Assembly (NCBI GenBank): GCA_002105175.1
Contig: MCGE01000016.1
Span: 937,501-1,001,500 of the forward strand
Source of the DNA: Absidia repens
Lineage: Eukaryota > Mucoromycota > Mucoromycetes > Mucorales > Cunninghamellaceae
Direction: 5' to 3'
DNA: 64,000 nt
Below, in pieces: positions 1 through 12,149 of the stretch. The notes under the pieces are model-generated. The model saw only the letters and a program-made list of their open reading frames with translations, was not told the origin of the DNA and ran no database searches. Each line of letters begins with the position of its first letter. The first letter of the stretch is position 1. The position numbers were made by a program, and so were the translations under genes.

Positions 1-378
1 AATGATATGTTTTGTTATGGACAATAGATACATGATGTAATTTTTATTTTTAAGGATGATTTTTTTTTTAAAAAAAAAAAACGCCAATCAACGCTATGAA
101 TTATACCCAAAAAAAAAACAAAAAACAATGTATGAAATATTGAAAACGTCATGAAACTAATAACTTTATTGAAAGGCTGTTTCAACGCCATAAAATAAAC
201 TAAATAGGGAATAGGGGGTTGGTAAAGGGCAATGAATAAATAGTAAAGAAAAAGGAAAATGGAATGACAATATATGAGGTAAGAAATAAGATCATATGCT
301 GTTTCATACTATAAACTACACTAAAATCGGATGATAGGAAGGGAGGAGGAAGACTAATACCAATACCAATAAACTAAA
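1..378. other. 3' flank of transporter gene, no gene seen
   Basis: AT-rich sequence with A and T runs. It lies beyond the stop codon of the minus-strand transporter and probably holds its 3' UTR. No open frame or repeat stands out. Confidence 0.5.
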
Positions 379-2533
379 CTACTGTTTGACACGGATGATA
401 TATCGACTAAATCCAGCAGCTATCAAAGCCATAAAACCACCAAAGACCAACACCGAGGCAACACTTGAAGATTCATCGTTTCCTTCCTTGATGGTATCGT
501 TGAGTGCAAATATGAATGCGGAGATGATTGCCACGGCAAATTGGGGAAAGACAATATACATGTTGTGGACACCAAGGATCATGCCGGCATCGAATTCTTC
601 TTGTTGAGCGGCTTCAATTTGAGTTGGGGTGGATGTCGAAGTGGTGCCATAGTTTTGTTGTTGTTGGTCATTGGTAGAGGCATCAGCAGCAAGGGCAGTT
701 CGCCGTTCGTCTTCATAACTGACGTATTCACCCACCAATGAGAATGGAATCCAAAGCACAATGGCCCATGAAATGCCCATGATTGACAATATGATGGTAG
801 CACCAAGCACCGATTTGATGACCCAGGCTGAAAGAAGAGCAGCAGCAGAAATCAGATGGGATCCAGTGTAGATATTGTTGAGAGATAACCAGCCTTGTTG
901 TTTTTCAAACTTCATCGACACCGCCGGAATAAGTACACCCGCAATCACCGACACTATGGAGTAACAAAGAAGTGCAAATGACCCCGCCCGGGTGCCATCA
1001 GCCCAGTCACGATCAGCATGATCACCCGCAGGATGAGTCGCAAAGTAGATGTCAGATACCCATTGTGTACTGTAAAAGTCAAATGATGCGTTCATAAATG
1101 TATTTAATAAATAGCGATGGTCAAAAAAAAAAAAAGCAAGTCAATTAATTACCTGTAAAACAAAAAAGGGAACCAGCCCATCCAAGCAAAGAATTGGGTG
1201 TTACATAATGTTTGAATAGGTCTTGGTAAGTAGCGGAATGCCCTCCAAATGTAAATAAAAGTATGATACCAAGGCCTAGAATTTGATAAATAAAACAAAA
1301 AAAAAGCAAATATTAGATTCCTGTATTATTTCATTTTCATGATCATAAAACAAGTGGTTCAAAACTTACTGAGATTCCTGATCCACCTGCTCCAATGGCT
1401 TTTCCTTTACAAAAAAGCAAGTGATACCAAGGGTAAAGCAAAAGACAACCATGCCAAGAATACAGAACACCTTGATTTGAGAATCGCCTAACCATGGAAA
1501 ATATTTGACCAAGTCCATTGTACCTACGAAATAACCAATCACCATCGCCGAGTTTGACATCCGAGCACTCCATGCATTTCCATATTCCTGTTGCCATAAA
1601 GGGGGATATCCAAAATCAATGCACGACACATAGCTTGAACTGCATTTAATGTAAAATCCAAAAAATAGAATGATCCGACAGCAACCACAATCGCATAAGT
1701 ATGTTCCTATTGGTAAAGAGAATACAAGTTCATCATCATCGTCATCAGAATGAAATAATTTGAGTCATTTCAATCACGCCCCCTCCTCCCCCTCGCTTTG
1801 CACCCCACTAAAATTAAAATGGTATTTTACTTACAAGTTGAGCGTCATCAGATGTCCAACGAGCAACAGTCCCACCTAATTCTTTGGCATACGCAACACC
1901 CACCATGGCAAGACATGTTAACAATCCCGAAGCAACAATGTAAGGCCTTCTTTTGCCGAATCTGGATGTACACTTGTCACTAAAGGCACCAATGAGCTAA
2001 ATTAGCACCATAGAAAGCAAATATTTATCGACAAAAAGGTTTAGTGACATAAAAGGGAATATAGCAAAAAAAGAGACTTACTGGTTGTACGATGAGACCG
2101 GAAAGTGGCCCAGCAAGCCAAACCAAAGCTGTAAGCTCTTTCGAGAGATCTAAGGATAATAGGTAAGGGGTTCCATATCTATACATAGAGAAAGCAAAAG
2201 AAGATATTTAGTTACCATGGCGTTGTTCATGTTGATGTCCTACTACTTACGAGAGTTCAACAGTCCCTATACCCCACAGAAAGAAAGAAAAATGAACAAC
2301 GAGTGAGTACAAGTGTAAACGAAGAGTAAAAACACACAGAAGTAAAAAGAAACTTTACAAGTGAACTGTACACCTGCCATGCAAATAGTCAATGCCAGCA
2401 TTTGGACAAGATTCAAACCAGGGTCGGATTGTTCATGGGCAGAGGATTGCTTGACATAGTCAAGAGCCGAGGTACTGTTGTAGGTAGATGCTTCAAAAGA
2501 CGATCGTTTTCTACTATACTTGGGGCGGCGCAC
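379..2533 (-). CDS. Sucrose/disaccharide transporter-like MFS permease (GPH/SUT type)
   Basis: Multi-exon membrane transporter resembling fungal and plant SUT-type proton-sugar symporters (GPH branch of the MFS). Signatures in order: an N-terminal cytosolic tail; the first helix ending FTWTVELSYGTPYLLSL, spliced through a 15-base exon; VWLAGPLSGLIVQP; a middle segment FFAWMGWFPFLFYSTQWV; and near the C-terminus AGMILGVHNMYIVFPQFAVA. The exons I checked join in phase, for example QES/QPWYHTF and FLFY/STQWV. A Ser/Thr/Gln-rich loop lies before the last helices. About 12 transmembrane helices are expected for the family. Substrate is inferred, probably sucrose, maltose or another disaccharide. 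The start is unsettled: the frame is open back to about 2572 with no ATG, and the nearest ATG (2580) is in another frame. I therefore placed the start at a GTG by default. Confidence 0.85.
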
Positions 2534-2580
2534 TGGTGGTTTGCCTGTACTATTCAGTAACGGCGCTTTGAATCAGTCAT

Positions 2581-4639
2581 GATTGATTTGTTCGATGATT
2601 GTGAAAAAAAGAAAAAAGAAAAACCAAGAAAGAAATGGAAAAATGTGCAAAAAAATAGAAGTCGGCGGCTTTATAATTCTGCCCCCTTGGTCCACCCCCA
2701 CCCTCTGACTTGCAACCAACCCCACTCACCCCCCATATAAAACCATAAAATGAAGGAGTAGTTGATTGGTTGGTCATATGACTAAAAAAAGTGCAGTGAA
2801 GGGTGACCTAGTCAGGGCCATGGGGAACCATATACTTTTTTTTTTTTTCAGGTGAACCAATGATCGTTCTTTTTGTTGAATAGAGCACAGTACGTACTGT
2901 ATGTACAGTTACAGTGGCATTACAATAATTGAACGCCTTGCATGATTAAGTCAAAAAAGAACCCCGTTCCATCCCGATCAAAAAAATTGCTCTTTTTCAT
3001 TCCAAAATGAGGGACCCCGATGTCACCTCATAGACGCATGGTATTTAAAAGGGCCTTCCATCAAAATTAATACAATTAATGAACTGCAAATGTCACCGGA
3101 ATAAATAAAAATAATAACTGGACAGGCAATCAGGATTGGGGCAAATATGAGTTCCAAATGCAGTCAACTATATCATTGCCACACGCATATAGACACACAC
3201 TCACACACACAAAAGCAAAATATCCCTCATCGTTTTTTTCAAATAGATTTTATTTCATTGTTTTATTGTATATAATGCAATCTGGGTTAACAATTATAAT
3301 ATAAAGGAGGGGGAGAGAATGTCGATGGGCGTATCAATAGACAACCACACGTCATAAAAATATGTAAAACTATTTCTATAGGACATCACGTCGCCCGTTC
3401 TGAACTAAACTTGTATTTTCAAACAGTGACACTAACTACAGGAGTAAATTCAGTTCAGTGGTCAGGTCATAGCAACCCAGATATAAAAAAAAAATAAGCG
3501 AACTATCATTTTACCTGTTGATTGGAGAATGACTTCAGGTCACCCTGGATTCAAAATGAAAAGGGTTTCCCATGGGATTGGATTACAAACCCTTTCATTC
3601 CTAAAACTAAGACCACTAAAAGATTGCCATGACCAAGAAGGGATCAAGCAAAGGGAAAGAGAAGAAAAAAAAAACCATTTTAAACCCAGCTCCTCACTTC
3701 CTGCCTTTTCCAAAAACAACTACAAAAAAAAAAGAAAAATAAAGCACTTAGTCCCAACCAGGCAAACACAGTACTTCATAAAACAAAAAAATTGTGAGAT
3801 AGGAGAAGACCTTTAAGGTCGTTCACGAGATTAGAGCAATAAAAAGTGAGTAGTTCAAATCTTGGAACTTGGAGAAGAAGTACATACCCAACAAGTATGG
3901 ATCGATCGGGTCTGGGAGAGCCCGGCTACCTTACAGTAGAAACGAGGTCGTCAAAGTGTTTATTGAATCATAAGAGTATAAGATCAAAACCCCCCCCAAG
4001 TGTACTATATACTGATAAAGTCTGTACTATACAGCCACATTCTGATAAAAGTGGTGTCTAAACACGGCTTCCAGTGAACCCCCTGACGAGAATATCATCG
4101 GTAGCACCAAATCCAAGCTTGAAATAATAGGCCTTATACGCCCCCCCCTCCAGTAGTGACGTTAGCAGGATCCAGTAAATACTGGCGTTCCACCTTTAAC
4201 GGTGAAGTACAGTATAGCAATACATTTGTTCTTACAGGACTGATAATATGATATTACACTTCACACCATCTAGGCACCCACATACACACGTATATATATA
4301 TATATATATATAAGGGCAGTGATGTACACCATAAAACAACCTGAGATCATCTATTGTTTGTTATGCACACTACAATGCACACTACAAAAATCATCAACGC
4401 AAAAAGAATAGGAGTCGGTTTTTTTTTTCCATGAAATGTAAAAGTATGATTTTATTTATATGATAAATAATTGCAAAAAAATAAAATAAAAAAAGAGACA
4501 GGAAAAATATATAAATATATATATATATAAATAATCAGAGTAGGAAGAGTGTGTAGTGTACTAAGCGTGATCGATATGAAGAGAATGGGTGAGTCAAGGA
4601 AGGGGGGAGTGAGGGAGGAGAGGAGAATAAGTAAATAAT
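2581..4639. other. Intergenic region between transporter and eIF3e
   Basis: About 2 kb with no convincing gene. It contains a short CA run near 3187-3210, a decayed minus-strand copy of repeat family R1 near 3530-3620, C runs near 3990 and 4141, and an (AT)n tract around 4292-4312. The first part should hold the transporter promoter and the last part the eIF3e 3' UTR. Confidence 0.5.
3530..3620 (-). repeat. R1 interspersed repeat, decayed fragment
   Basis: Contains recognisable R1 core in reverse: a 'CCTGGATTCAAAATGAAAAG' block followed by GGGTTTCCCATG and a GGATTACAAACCCTTTC variant. It is more diverged than the other copies. Confidence 0.5.
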
Positions 4640-6562
4640 CTATTGAGTAGCAACTTCGGGTTGATTGGCAGCTTGTTCCTTTCTTTTGATAGTGCTTGCG
4701 AGAACTTGAGATCGGAATGACAATCCCTTGGTTCGTTCGATGACTTGTTGATATACGGATGTCACTGGTGTATTCATCACAACGGTATTCTACACAAGAA
4801 AAAAAAACATTTGGTCAGTTTGATTTGTCTCGTGCGTTTTCATTTGACATTACTTACTTCTTCAAAGTCAATCTTTGCATCCACACGAGTATCCCGAATC
4901 AAGTTGACAATCCATTTTTCACCTTCTTCTTGATCCAAGTTCAAAGTTTGACACATGTCCCTATTGATATTCCAAAAAAAAAGAGCGAACCATAGTTAGT
5001 TCATCTTGTTTCATTTACCTCTAACAATTAAAAAAAAAAAGAAATAAGACTTACTTGATGTTGATCTTTTGATGGATTCGGCAGTAAGTTTCAGAAATGA
5101 ATTGACGAGCATTTTCCATAAAGTCTTCTTCGGTGGCAGCCAAGAAGAAATCATGGCTCAAGACATATTCGCATTCCTTGAGCTTTTTCTGGGCACCTTC
5201 AAAGTCAAAGTTGATGAAGAGAGCTTCAATGAATTCGGTCACAGGATCACGGTATTCGTAAGATTCTTGTTCGATGATTTTGACCAATTCCTTCATTTGA
5301 CTCTTGCGACGACGGTTGATGACAACAGCAGTGGCCAAGTAACGGAGCACCCATGGGCAAGTGGTTTGAATAGTGTTGATGTATTGGGGAGCAAAGAACA
5401 TATCGACAATACCGTCACGACCCTTGGGATGGTTGAAGAAGACGAATAAAGACCAGTGAATGAGCCAAGTGCGTTGTTGAAGTTGATGGAGTGGTGAGCT
5501 AAAGTTCTATTTATATAAACACCATCCTGTTAGAATCTGTATACATTTTCACACTATTTACCTAGTTAGTTCATACTACTCTTTTCTCTTTTACAATACC
5601 TTTTGATCAATGATTTCACGCAATTTTTGCATTTCTTCCAAGGCAGGATCCCAGTTTCCGGTCAAGATTTCAGCAGCCATCTTACCCCAAGAAGCAGAGA
5701 GGATTCGTTCGCTATCAGTAGACTAAGTAATAGAAAAGAAAAAAAACCAGTAAGAGTTTCGTCCACGGTCATTGTCTTCACAGTGTTGAATTCCGGTAAA
5801 TGATCTTACCAAGACACGGAAATGATAAAGCATATCAGCAGCACCTCCATAATCACCACAGCTATATTGGAATTGACCGAATTCGTACAAAATGTTGATC
5901 ATATCTTCGGTGATCTATTATTAAAAATGAGAGTTAGTCAAACAGGATATCTCCATGTACTTCCCTCCCATCGTTCTAAGCAACATAGATGACCTACGTT
6001 ATAGTTTTGCTTCAAGTATTCCAAATTCTGGCTCTTATCTTGACGGAGAGCAGCAACCACTTCAGGCTTATTCAGGACGGACATGACGTTTTGGACCTTG
6101 GCTTGCATATCTTCGAGTTTAGCCAATACCTTTTCCCTTTTTTCAGTGAATTCTATGAGTAGAGATGACAAACAAAAAAAAAAAGCATAGAGAGAGAGAG
6201 AGAATCATGAATGAATACTTGTGCGTTCGTGTTGTTTTGGTATGTCGTCGTCCCTTACCCTTTGGCACTTCTTCGGTTCCGTTGATCTTTTGATAGCGTT
6301 CCAAAATAAAGTCCACCATGTTGGAGTTTCTGAATAATTCGTACAAAGCCTTTTCCAAGTCTTCCGCAGCGTAAGTCTATAGGTAATATAATAAAAACAC
6401 CCCAGTTCGTTAGCTTCAAGCCAAAACAATAAATAGGTGAAAATGGGTCATATTTTCGAGGGCACCTACTTCATTCAAATCAACGAACTTGATGAGAGGG
6501 AATACAAGATGACGATCCAAGTAAGGAATCATACGCATGGTCAAGTCATGTTGAGCAGTCAT
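4640..6562 (-). CDS. Translation initiation factor eIF3 subunit e (Int6)
   Basis: eIF3e is a PCI-domain subunit of the eIF3 complex, which brings mRNA to the 40S ribosome. Eight exons can be spliced in phase: 6470-6562, 6259-6376, 5998-6152, 5810-5914, 5600-5722, 5055-5506, 4858-4960 and 4640-4789. They give 432 residues, close to the usual eIF3e length. The N-terminus [20 protein letters not shown] is typical. [18 protein letters not shown] helices, [20 protein letters not shown] and the late block [20 protein letters not shown] (PCI/winged helix) support the call. An in-frame ATG exists upstream at 6676, but it adds a hydrophobic non-conserved stretch, so 6562 is preferred. The gene diverges from the coiled-coil gene at 6801, sharing about 240 bases of promoter. 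Confidence 0.95.
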
Positions 6563-6800
6563 GATGGATGAGTTGATGTGTACGTGTGGAATAAAAAACA
6601 GAAAAAAAAAAAATAATAGTACTCGCAAACAACAACCGAGAACAAAAAGGCGACTGGAAAAGTTGACATTTTTCATTCCCCGCCGTTTGCATAAGCCACC
6701 ACTATTTTTTTTTTCTTCTTCATAGATTTGGGTGTTTTGGGAGGGTGGGGCGGGATAGCTACCCTCGTCCTTTCTTTTCTAATACAAACAAATAATAATC
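6563..6800. promoter_or_regulatory. Shared divergent promoter region
   Basis: 238 bases between the start codons of eIF3e (-) and the 86-residue coiled-coil protein (+). It has A-rich and T-rich tracts and a GGGAGGGTGGGGCGGGAT block near 6740. No single element can be assigned with confidence. Confidence 0.4.
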
Positions 6801-7061
6801 ATGTCAACTGGTGATAATTTTCTCGAAACCACGCCTTTGGATGTCACCATCAAAGCATTAGCCCGTCAAATCGAAGAACTAAAATCAATCCAAAATCGCC
6901 CTGACAGTCAATCATCATCATCGTCCGCAGAAGATGCTCAAAGAATTGACGATCTGGAAAAAGAAAACAAACAGTTGCGTACCATCAACGCTAAAGCTGA
7001 ATACCGCATTCAAATCTTATTAAACACATTGGAAAAATATGATAAACAATATAAAAAATAA
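6801..7061 (+). CDS. Small coiled-coil protein, unidentified
   Basis: Single-exon protein of 86 residues. After a short N-terminal region and a serine run (about residues 38-44), residues 46-80 form a strongly charged heptad-like helix with RIDDLEKENKQLR and YRIQILLNTLEKYD, most likely a dimerising or partner-binding coiled coil. It has no signal peptide or membrane segment. It reads away from eIF3e and converges on eL15 with only 118 bases between stop codons. The function is not recognised, but the clean reading frame and coding-like composition suggest a real gene. Confidence 0.75.
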   Translation: MSTGDNFLETTPLDVTIKALARQIEELKSIQNRPDSQSSSSSAEDAQRIDDLEKENKQLRTINAKAEYRIQILLNTLEKYDKQYKK

Positions 7062-7179
7062 AAAGAGCTTTTATTGATAATAGTATAAAATGTACATAAT
7101 AAAATAAAAAATAGGGGACTAGAGATATATATTTATATGATGAAGGAAATGAATGATAAGGGGAAGGGGAGAGAATAAT

Positions 7180-8148
7180 CTAACGATAACGACGAAGAGA
7201 CAAAGTGTTGCGTCGTTTCCAGCTTGCATGGCGACCGGAACCACGAGTCTTGGTGAAGAGATGACCTTTTCCTTTACCACGAGATTTCTTGCCAATAGCA
7301 GTCAGACCACGGGCTTCACGGCGCTTGTGTACGGCATCGACAATCCAGTTGATACGAGGATCACGACGGATAGCCTTGTGAGAGGGGTCGACCAAAATGA
7401 CTTCAAAGTACTTGTAGGTAGCGTCTTGGTTGATCCAGTAGGAGTTGAGGACACGGAGGTTGGCACACTTGCGACCGACACGTTCTTCAGCAGTGGATTG
7501 GAGAGAGCGTTGGTATTTGAGTTGGTTCACACCTTCATTGACAGGCTTGCCATAAGTAGCACCCTTGGGAGCCATTCTCTTGCGGCCACCACGACGCACA
7601 CGCACACGGTAAATAACGAAACCTTGCTTGGCCTTGTATCCCAAACGGCGAGCCTTGTCAGGACGAGAAGGACGAGATGCACGGTGGATCACATTGAGTT
7701 GTCTATTTCAAAAACAAAAACAAAACAAAACACAAATCATAGAAAACAAATCGAAAAAAACACACACACAATGGGATTATTTTCAATTTGAGATCAAAGA
7801 TGTGGCAGTGAGGGGATGAGTCACAAGCGTTCAAAGAGTACTTTTGTTCATTGGATGAATTTAAACTACATTACAAAACCAAAGCAACGTATTACTACAT
7901 TGACTCTGGCCGTAATATAAGTATTCAAGCCTAAATGAATCAATCAGAAAAAACATAAAGTTCTTTAAAAAAGATTCTAGTACCTATATTCCCAGCATCT
8001 CACACGAAGTAAGAAGCGCAACACATCTGATTGTTTCTTTGTTTGGAGTTCTTCAAGATATTTGTATGCTAGAAGATAAAGTAGAATATCATTAGTATAT
8101 GGGTCATTGACAAAGAAACAAGATAAAAATATGCAACTTACCACCCAT
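7180..8148 (-). CDS. RPL15: 60S ribosomal protein eL15
   Basis: Structural protein of the large ribosomal subunit. Three exons (8142-8148, 7984-8068, 7702-7180) join to give exactly 204 residues, the standard eL15 length. It starts [20 protein letters not shown], continues [20 protein letters not shown] and ends [12 protein letters not shown]. The first coding exon is only seven bases (ATGGGTG), so the start codon can be missed if the exon is ignored; an internal ATG in exon 3 is not the start. Introns are 73 and 281 bases. The basic composition is as expected for an rRNA-binding protein. Expression should be high and constitutive. Confidence 0.97.
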
Positions 8149-9683
8149 GGTTGATTTGTTGTTGTTGTTGTAAAAGTAAAAAGAAGGCAAAAAAAAAAAA
8201 AAACTGTCTGTCCCTTTTTGTAAAAAAAATTTTTTTGTGACCGATCATGAGAGAATTTCAATTCCCGGCCTTGGAAAAATTTAAAGGTGAGCCTCATACT
8301 TTCTCCAGGTATTAATTGACGAAACACCAGTGTGATAAAGCAGAGTCCCAGATTAAACCCTACTTCTATGGAGAAAATATTTGTTGTTGGCTGTGGAGGG
8401 TGGGGGGCTACAGGAGACTGGATGCAAATTTGGGAGGGTTACCCCTTTATATGAGAGGCTGCGACTACAGTAATATCAAAGGCGGTGAATTGGAGTTCAA
8501 TAGGGTCTAGAAAGTGTATAGCGTCATTTTACCGCACCGACAATGTATTTTGCACAATAAAAAATAATGAATATTCTACAACCAGTGACCGATCGACTTT
8601 AAATTTAATTAAATGGAAGATAACGGAAAAGCAGACAAACCTAACCCGCTCACAAACAGCCGTTCTTAGTAATAATGCCAAAGACATACTCTTCGATAAA
8701 ATAAATAAACAAATATGGACTAACAAATTACATTTTTTTCCAATACTGTCATCGTGTAAGATCTGAAAGACACAGTAAAAACAATAAAATCACTTGACAT
8801 AATACCTGCAAGTGTAGACCACGCCAACACATTATAAGGGGTATATTGGAGGTAGCATGATCGAAATTACTAGAGCTCTCTGAAGAATGGTCAACACTAA
8901 TCTAAAGGGACAATTGTAAATACGGATCTAATATACTGAATAAGTCATACAAGACATACAAATGACTATAAATGAATATCTTTTATTGAAGCCTAACAAC
9001 TGTCAACCGCTAATCTAAAGGAGAAATAGTATAACAGATCTCTTGTATTGTTCAAACATGAGGGAAACAAAATGAGATAAGTTTCACTGAAGAAAATAAA
9101 AAGAGACTTATTTTATTCAGATATAGACTCAAACTATGGACAAAATAACACTAAATTAAGCTAATGAAGGCCCCAAAAAACCAACTGAAGGTAGTTCTAA
9201 ATCCTGGATCAAAAATAAAAGGGTTCCCCCATGAATGTTGTAATCCCTGAGCGGAAAACTCTTCTAAACTAGTCCTGATACTAATCCAAGTCCACATTGA
9301 CCTCAAAGAAGTTAGAATGAGGAAGAAGTAAAAAAGTAAATGAAAGGAAAGAAAGAAAGAAAGAAAGAAAAAATTTGGGAGAAAATAAAAATCATGTGGG
9401 CGGGATTTGAAATGCGCTTTCTGAGTGCTTGGTGTTGCAATTCCTCAACCCTTCTGCGAACTTAACATTTGAGGTTCCTATTTTTTATAAACTTAAAACT
9501 GTTCCAACCATGTACCTTTGTTTTCTTTTCATCTTTATTATCACATTACGCAGGGAAATGCTTTATTAAAATAAATGTTCGTAATTTTTTGCGCTCTCGC
9601 TGAACGGTACCATATTGGTAGTAATATCTCTTTTCCAGAAAAAAAGACTTCCATAAGCCCATTGTTTACACTATAGGCATAGC
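8149..9683. other. Intergenic region upstream of eL15, with R1 copy
   Basis: Holds the eL15 promoter, then AT-rich sequence with no supported gene, then an R1 repeat in reverse orientation at its distal end. A (GAAA)n-type tract lies near 9348-9372. Short open frames here have no recognisable protein signature. Confidence 0.5.
8930..9445 (-). repeat. R1 interspersed repeat copy
   Basis: Reverse-oriented R1. The well conserved part is 9100-9420, with CTTCTAAACTAGTCCTGATA, a GGGTTCCCCCATG block and ATCATGTGGGCGGGATTTGA at the 5' end of the element. Sequence further 3' in the element (to about 8930) resembles the tails of the copies at 12.2 and 39.8 kb, so the left limit is approximate. Confidence 0.75.
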
Positions 9684-10031
9684 TTAATCAATAGCAATCC
9701 AGCCCTGTATTTTATAACCTTTCACGTTCCAAGGAGTGCGAATAGGGCCATTTCTATATCTCCACCAAAATGTATATCTGACAGTCCCACAAGAAAAATG
9801 ATGATCAGCACCTTGTTTCGTCAACCATGCAACCATTTCAGCTCCCTTGCCCGCGTTTTGTAATATCCTAATGGCATCTGCTACTGTAAGTGTTCCAGAT
9901 AGCAATGCAACAGCTGCAGTAAATGCATCGCCCAGAACATCCACTTCGCCAGTCGCATAAAACACAGATCCATGAGCAGATTCTAGGTTTTGTCGCTGAG
10001 TCACACGATCATCATGATATTCCCAACCCAT
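9684..10031 (-). CDS. Orphan 115-residue protein
   Basis: Uninterrupted frame starting MGWEYHDDRVTQRQNLESAH. The middle (about residues 33-60) is alanine- and leucine-rich (AFTAAVALLSGTLTVADAIR) and could be an amphipathic or membrane-inserting helix. The C-terminal third is rich in Trp, Tyr, Arg and Gly (TFWWRYRNGPIRTPWNVKGY). There is no classical signal peptide and no intron. Base composition is somewhat more balanced than the flanks and codon use looks coding-like. It diverges from the RNase T2 pair, with about 780 bases between starts. I do not recognise the family. Confidence 0.6.
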   Translation of the reverse strand: MGWEYHDDRVTQRQNLESAHGSVFYATGEVDVLGDAFTAAVALLSGTLTVADAIRILQNAGKGAEMVAWLTKQGADHHFSCGTVRYTFWWRYRNGPIRTPWNVKGYKIQGWIAID

Positions 10032-10807
10032 GATTTATAAAAATAATTATTTGAAGTGAAATCACCATTGTTAGCATATAATTATCGAGTCATTTATATC
10101 AAATTGATGTGGTATTTCCCGCGGGGTGGTATGGGATGGGATCCTTTTTAAACTGTGCGCACTGTATTTTCCACGCCGCCTTTTACAGAACACCATCATA
10201 ATAATCGCTTTCTGGTTAATAATATTTAAATCACTGAAATAAACATAATTATTATTTACTCGACTGTACTGTGATCGCAGCGAATGCAAATTAGGAAATC
10301 GTTGGGAATTTTCCCGAATATACTAAAATTTCCCATATATATATGATTAGAATACATATGAATTTAAGCCTTGTCATGTCGATGACATGATGAAAAGGTT
10401 GTGCACCACATCTTTATCGAGTACTGTACTGCACAGTACTGTGTTTCAATGATTACCAGTTGCATAGTTTTTGCTTGCGCTGCTTGTTTATCATCCACAC
10501 TACCGATCTACACACGCAAATTTTCCGCATGATGTAAACGGTATTATTCAAGTTTATTCTAATCAGGGCTGGAGAGCATAAACTAAATCACGTTCCAGCG
10601 AGGCGATACATTCAAACAATTTTGCAGAGCTTTCTAATGATAAATTTGTCTCAGCAGCTTGCTTTTTGTAGTCTACAAGTGGCATCATTTACTATGATCT
10701 TTTTTTTTTTAAAAAAAAACTATATAAGCTCGACCTTTTTTATTTTTTTTTTAAAAAAAAGAAATAATTGAACATCATTATTTTATTATCTAAAGAGACT
10801 CTACATT
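10032..10807. promoter_or_regulatory. Divergent intergenic region upstream of RNase T2 gene 1
   Basis: Carries promoter material for the orphan protein (-) and RNase T2 gene 1 (+). The stretch from about 10560 to 10625 resembles sequence upstream of RNase T2 gene 2 (13400-13470): both have CGTTCCA/AGTTCCA, an A(C/G)GAGG(C/A) block and CATTCAAACAATT. This shows that the gene duplication included promoter DNA. Confidence 0.5.
10721..10727 (+). promoter_or_regulatory. TATA box of RNase T2 gene 1
   Basis: TATATAA, followed by GCTCGACC, 87 bases before the ATG. The same TATATAAGCT context is found before RNase T2 gene 2. Confidence 0.6.
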
Positions 10808-11823
10808 ATGAAGTTTTCTCTTGTTACAGTTTGTTCTTTCGCCATCTTGTCCGTTACAAGTGCTTTGCCTACCTCATTGACTGCGAGAGCGTTGGATACA
10901 TGTCCTAGTAAAATAAAATAAAATGTAGCGTTGATGAAAGGGACATTAATTTGTTTCTTTTTGGTATGTTTTCAATTTTAGTCAATGCCTTATCATGTAG
11001 TAATACCGCCGGCGGCTCATGCTGTTCGCCGGCCAATGGTTTAGTCCTTCTGGTGCAGCAATGGTATCATGGACTTGGTCCTGAAGATTCCTTCACAATG
11101 CACGGTTTATGGTAAATCGACCAGATGACAAATGTGTCTTCTTTTTTTTTTTAGACAGGAAAATCTAAAAATTCATTTTGTTTTTATAAAATGAAAAGGC
11201 CTGATACGTGCGCTGGGGGTCTAACTCCAGAAATAGGCTGCGATGAATCTCGTTTCTACCCTAATATGGATGGCATTTTACAACGAAATCAAACTTTATA
11301 TGAAAATATGGTTACTTATTGGCCGAGCTTTAAGGGACGGTCGAATTATGATGAATTCTGGTCTCACGAATGGAATAAACATGGTAAATGTTTGATTATT
11401 CTTTTAACAATGGAAGTTCGAGCGCTAAAATGAACCATTTCATCATTTATCATAGGTACCTGCGTTACCACTTTGGATCCCAAATGCTTTTCCAACTTTA
11501 ATGACCACGACGATGTATATGACTACTTCACTACAGCTCTTCAACTTCACGAAACCTATGATTTATACACCATCTTAAGCAACGCTGATATCACTCCTGG
11601 TGGCTCTTATTCTCTTGATCAATTTGAATCGGCCATTCGATCTGCGACTGGTTTCATGCCAAAGATCACATGCAAAGGTTCTACATTGAATGAGATTTGG
11701 CTTTACTTTAATGTTCGAAACGGTAACCAATATCTCCCTACTGACAGTACTGATCATTCCACTTGTAGCAGAATAAGAAATATCAATTACCCCGTAAAAG
11801 GCGGACAACTACCCCAGGCTTAA
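10808..11823 (+). CDS. Secreted ribonuclease T2, gene 1 (catalytic residues intact)
   Basis: Acid RNase of the T2/Rh family, which cleaves single-stranded RNA through a 2',3'-cyclic phosphate. Four exons (10808-10907, 10982-11111, 11199-11383, 11456-11823) give 260 residues. Residues 1-19 are a signal peptide ([19 protein letters not shown]), so the protein is secreted. The mature part begins near DTCP and has the cysteine pattern of Rhizopus RNase Rh ([16 protein letters not shown]). The CAS I motif reads FTMHGLWPDTC and CAS II reads [12 protein letters not shown], so both catalytic histidines and the glutamate are present. A TATA box lies 87 bases upstream and an AATAAA at 11891. It forms a tandem pair with the gene at 13631. 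Likely role is phosphate and nucleotide scavenging. Confidence 0.95.
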
Positions 11824-12149
11824 TTTGAATGGAGTGTCTGAGTTTGCTTTCACGTCAAAAATAGAAATTGAAATGGTTCCACTTTTTATCAATAAAAATA
11901 AAAATAAAAGTTTCTTTCTATCATGATAGATATAAACTATTGAGGTTGTATAAAGATTTTTTTATTGAATAATAACCATATGTTAGAGTAAAATAAGCTA
12001 CGAGAAAAACAAATCAACGGTAAGTGGAAAACTATTCTACAGCGAAGGAAGGACGTAAAGGTTTCTTATAGTGGTGCATTGTATGCTATGGTCAGTGTGG
12101 CAAAATGCTCCAAATCATAATCGAGGAGGGGGGGAAAGTGCAAAAAGCA

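Noticed and set aside
7153..7791. 212-residue plus-strand open frame
   Set aside because: It is the antisense shadow of eL15, whose minus-strand protein is unmistakable.
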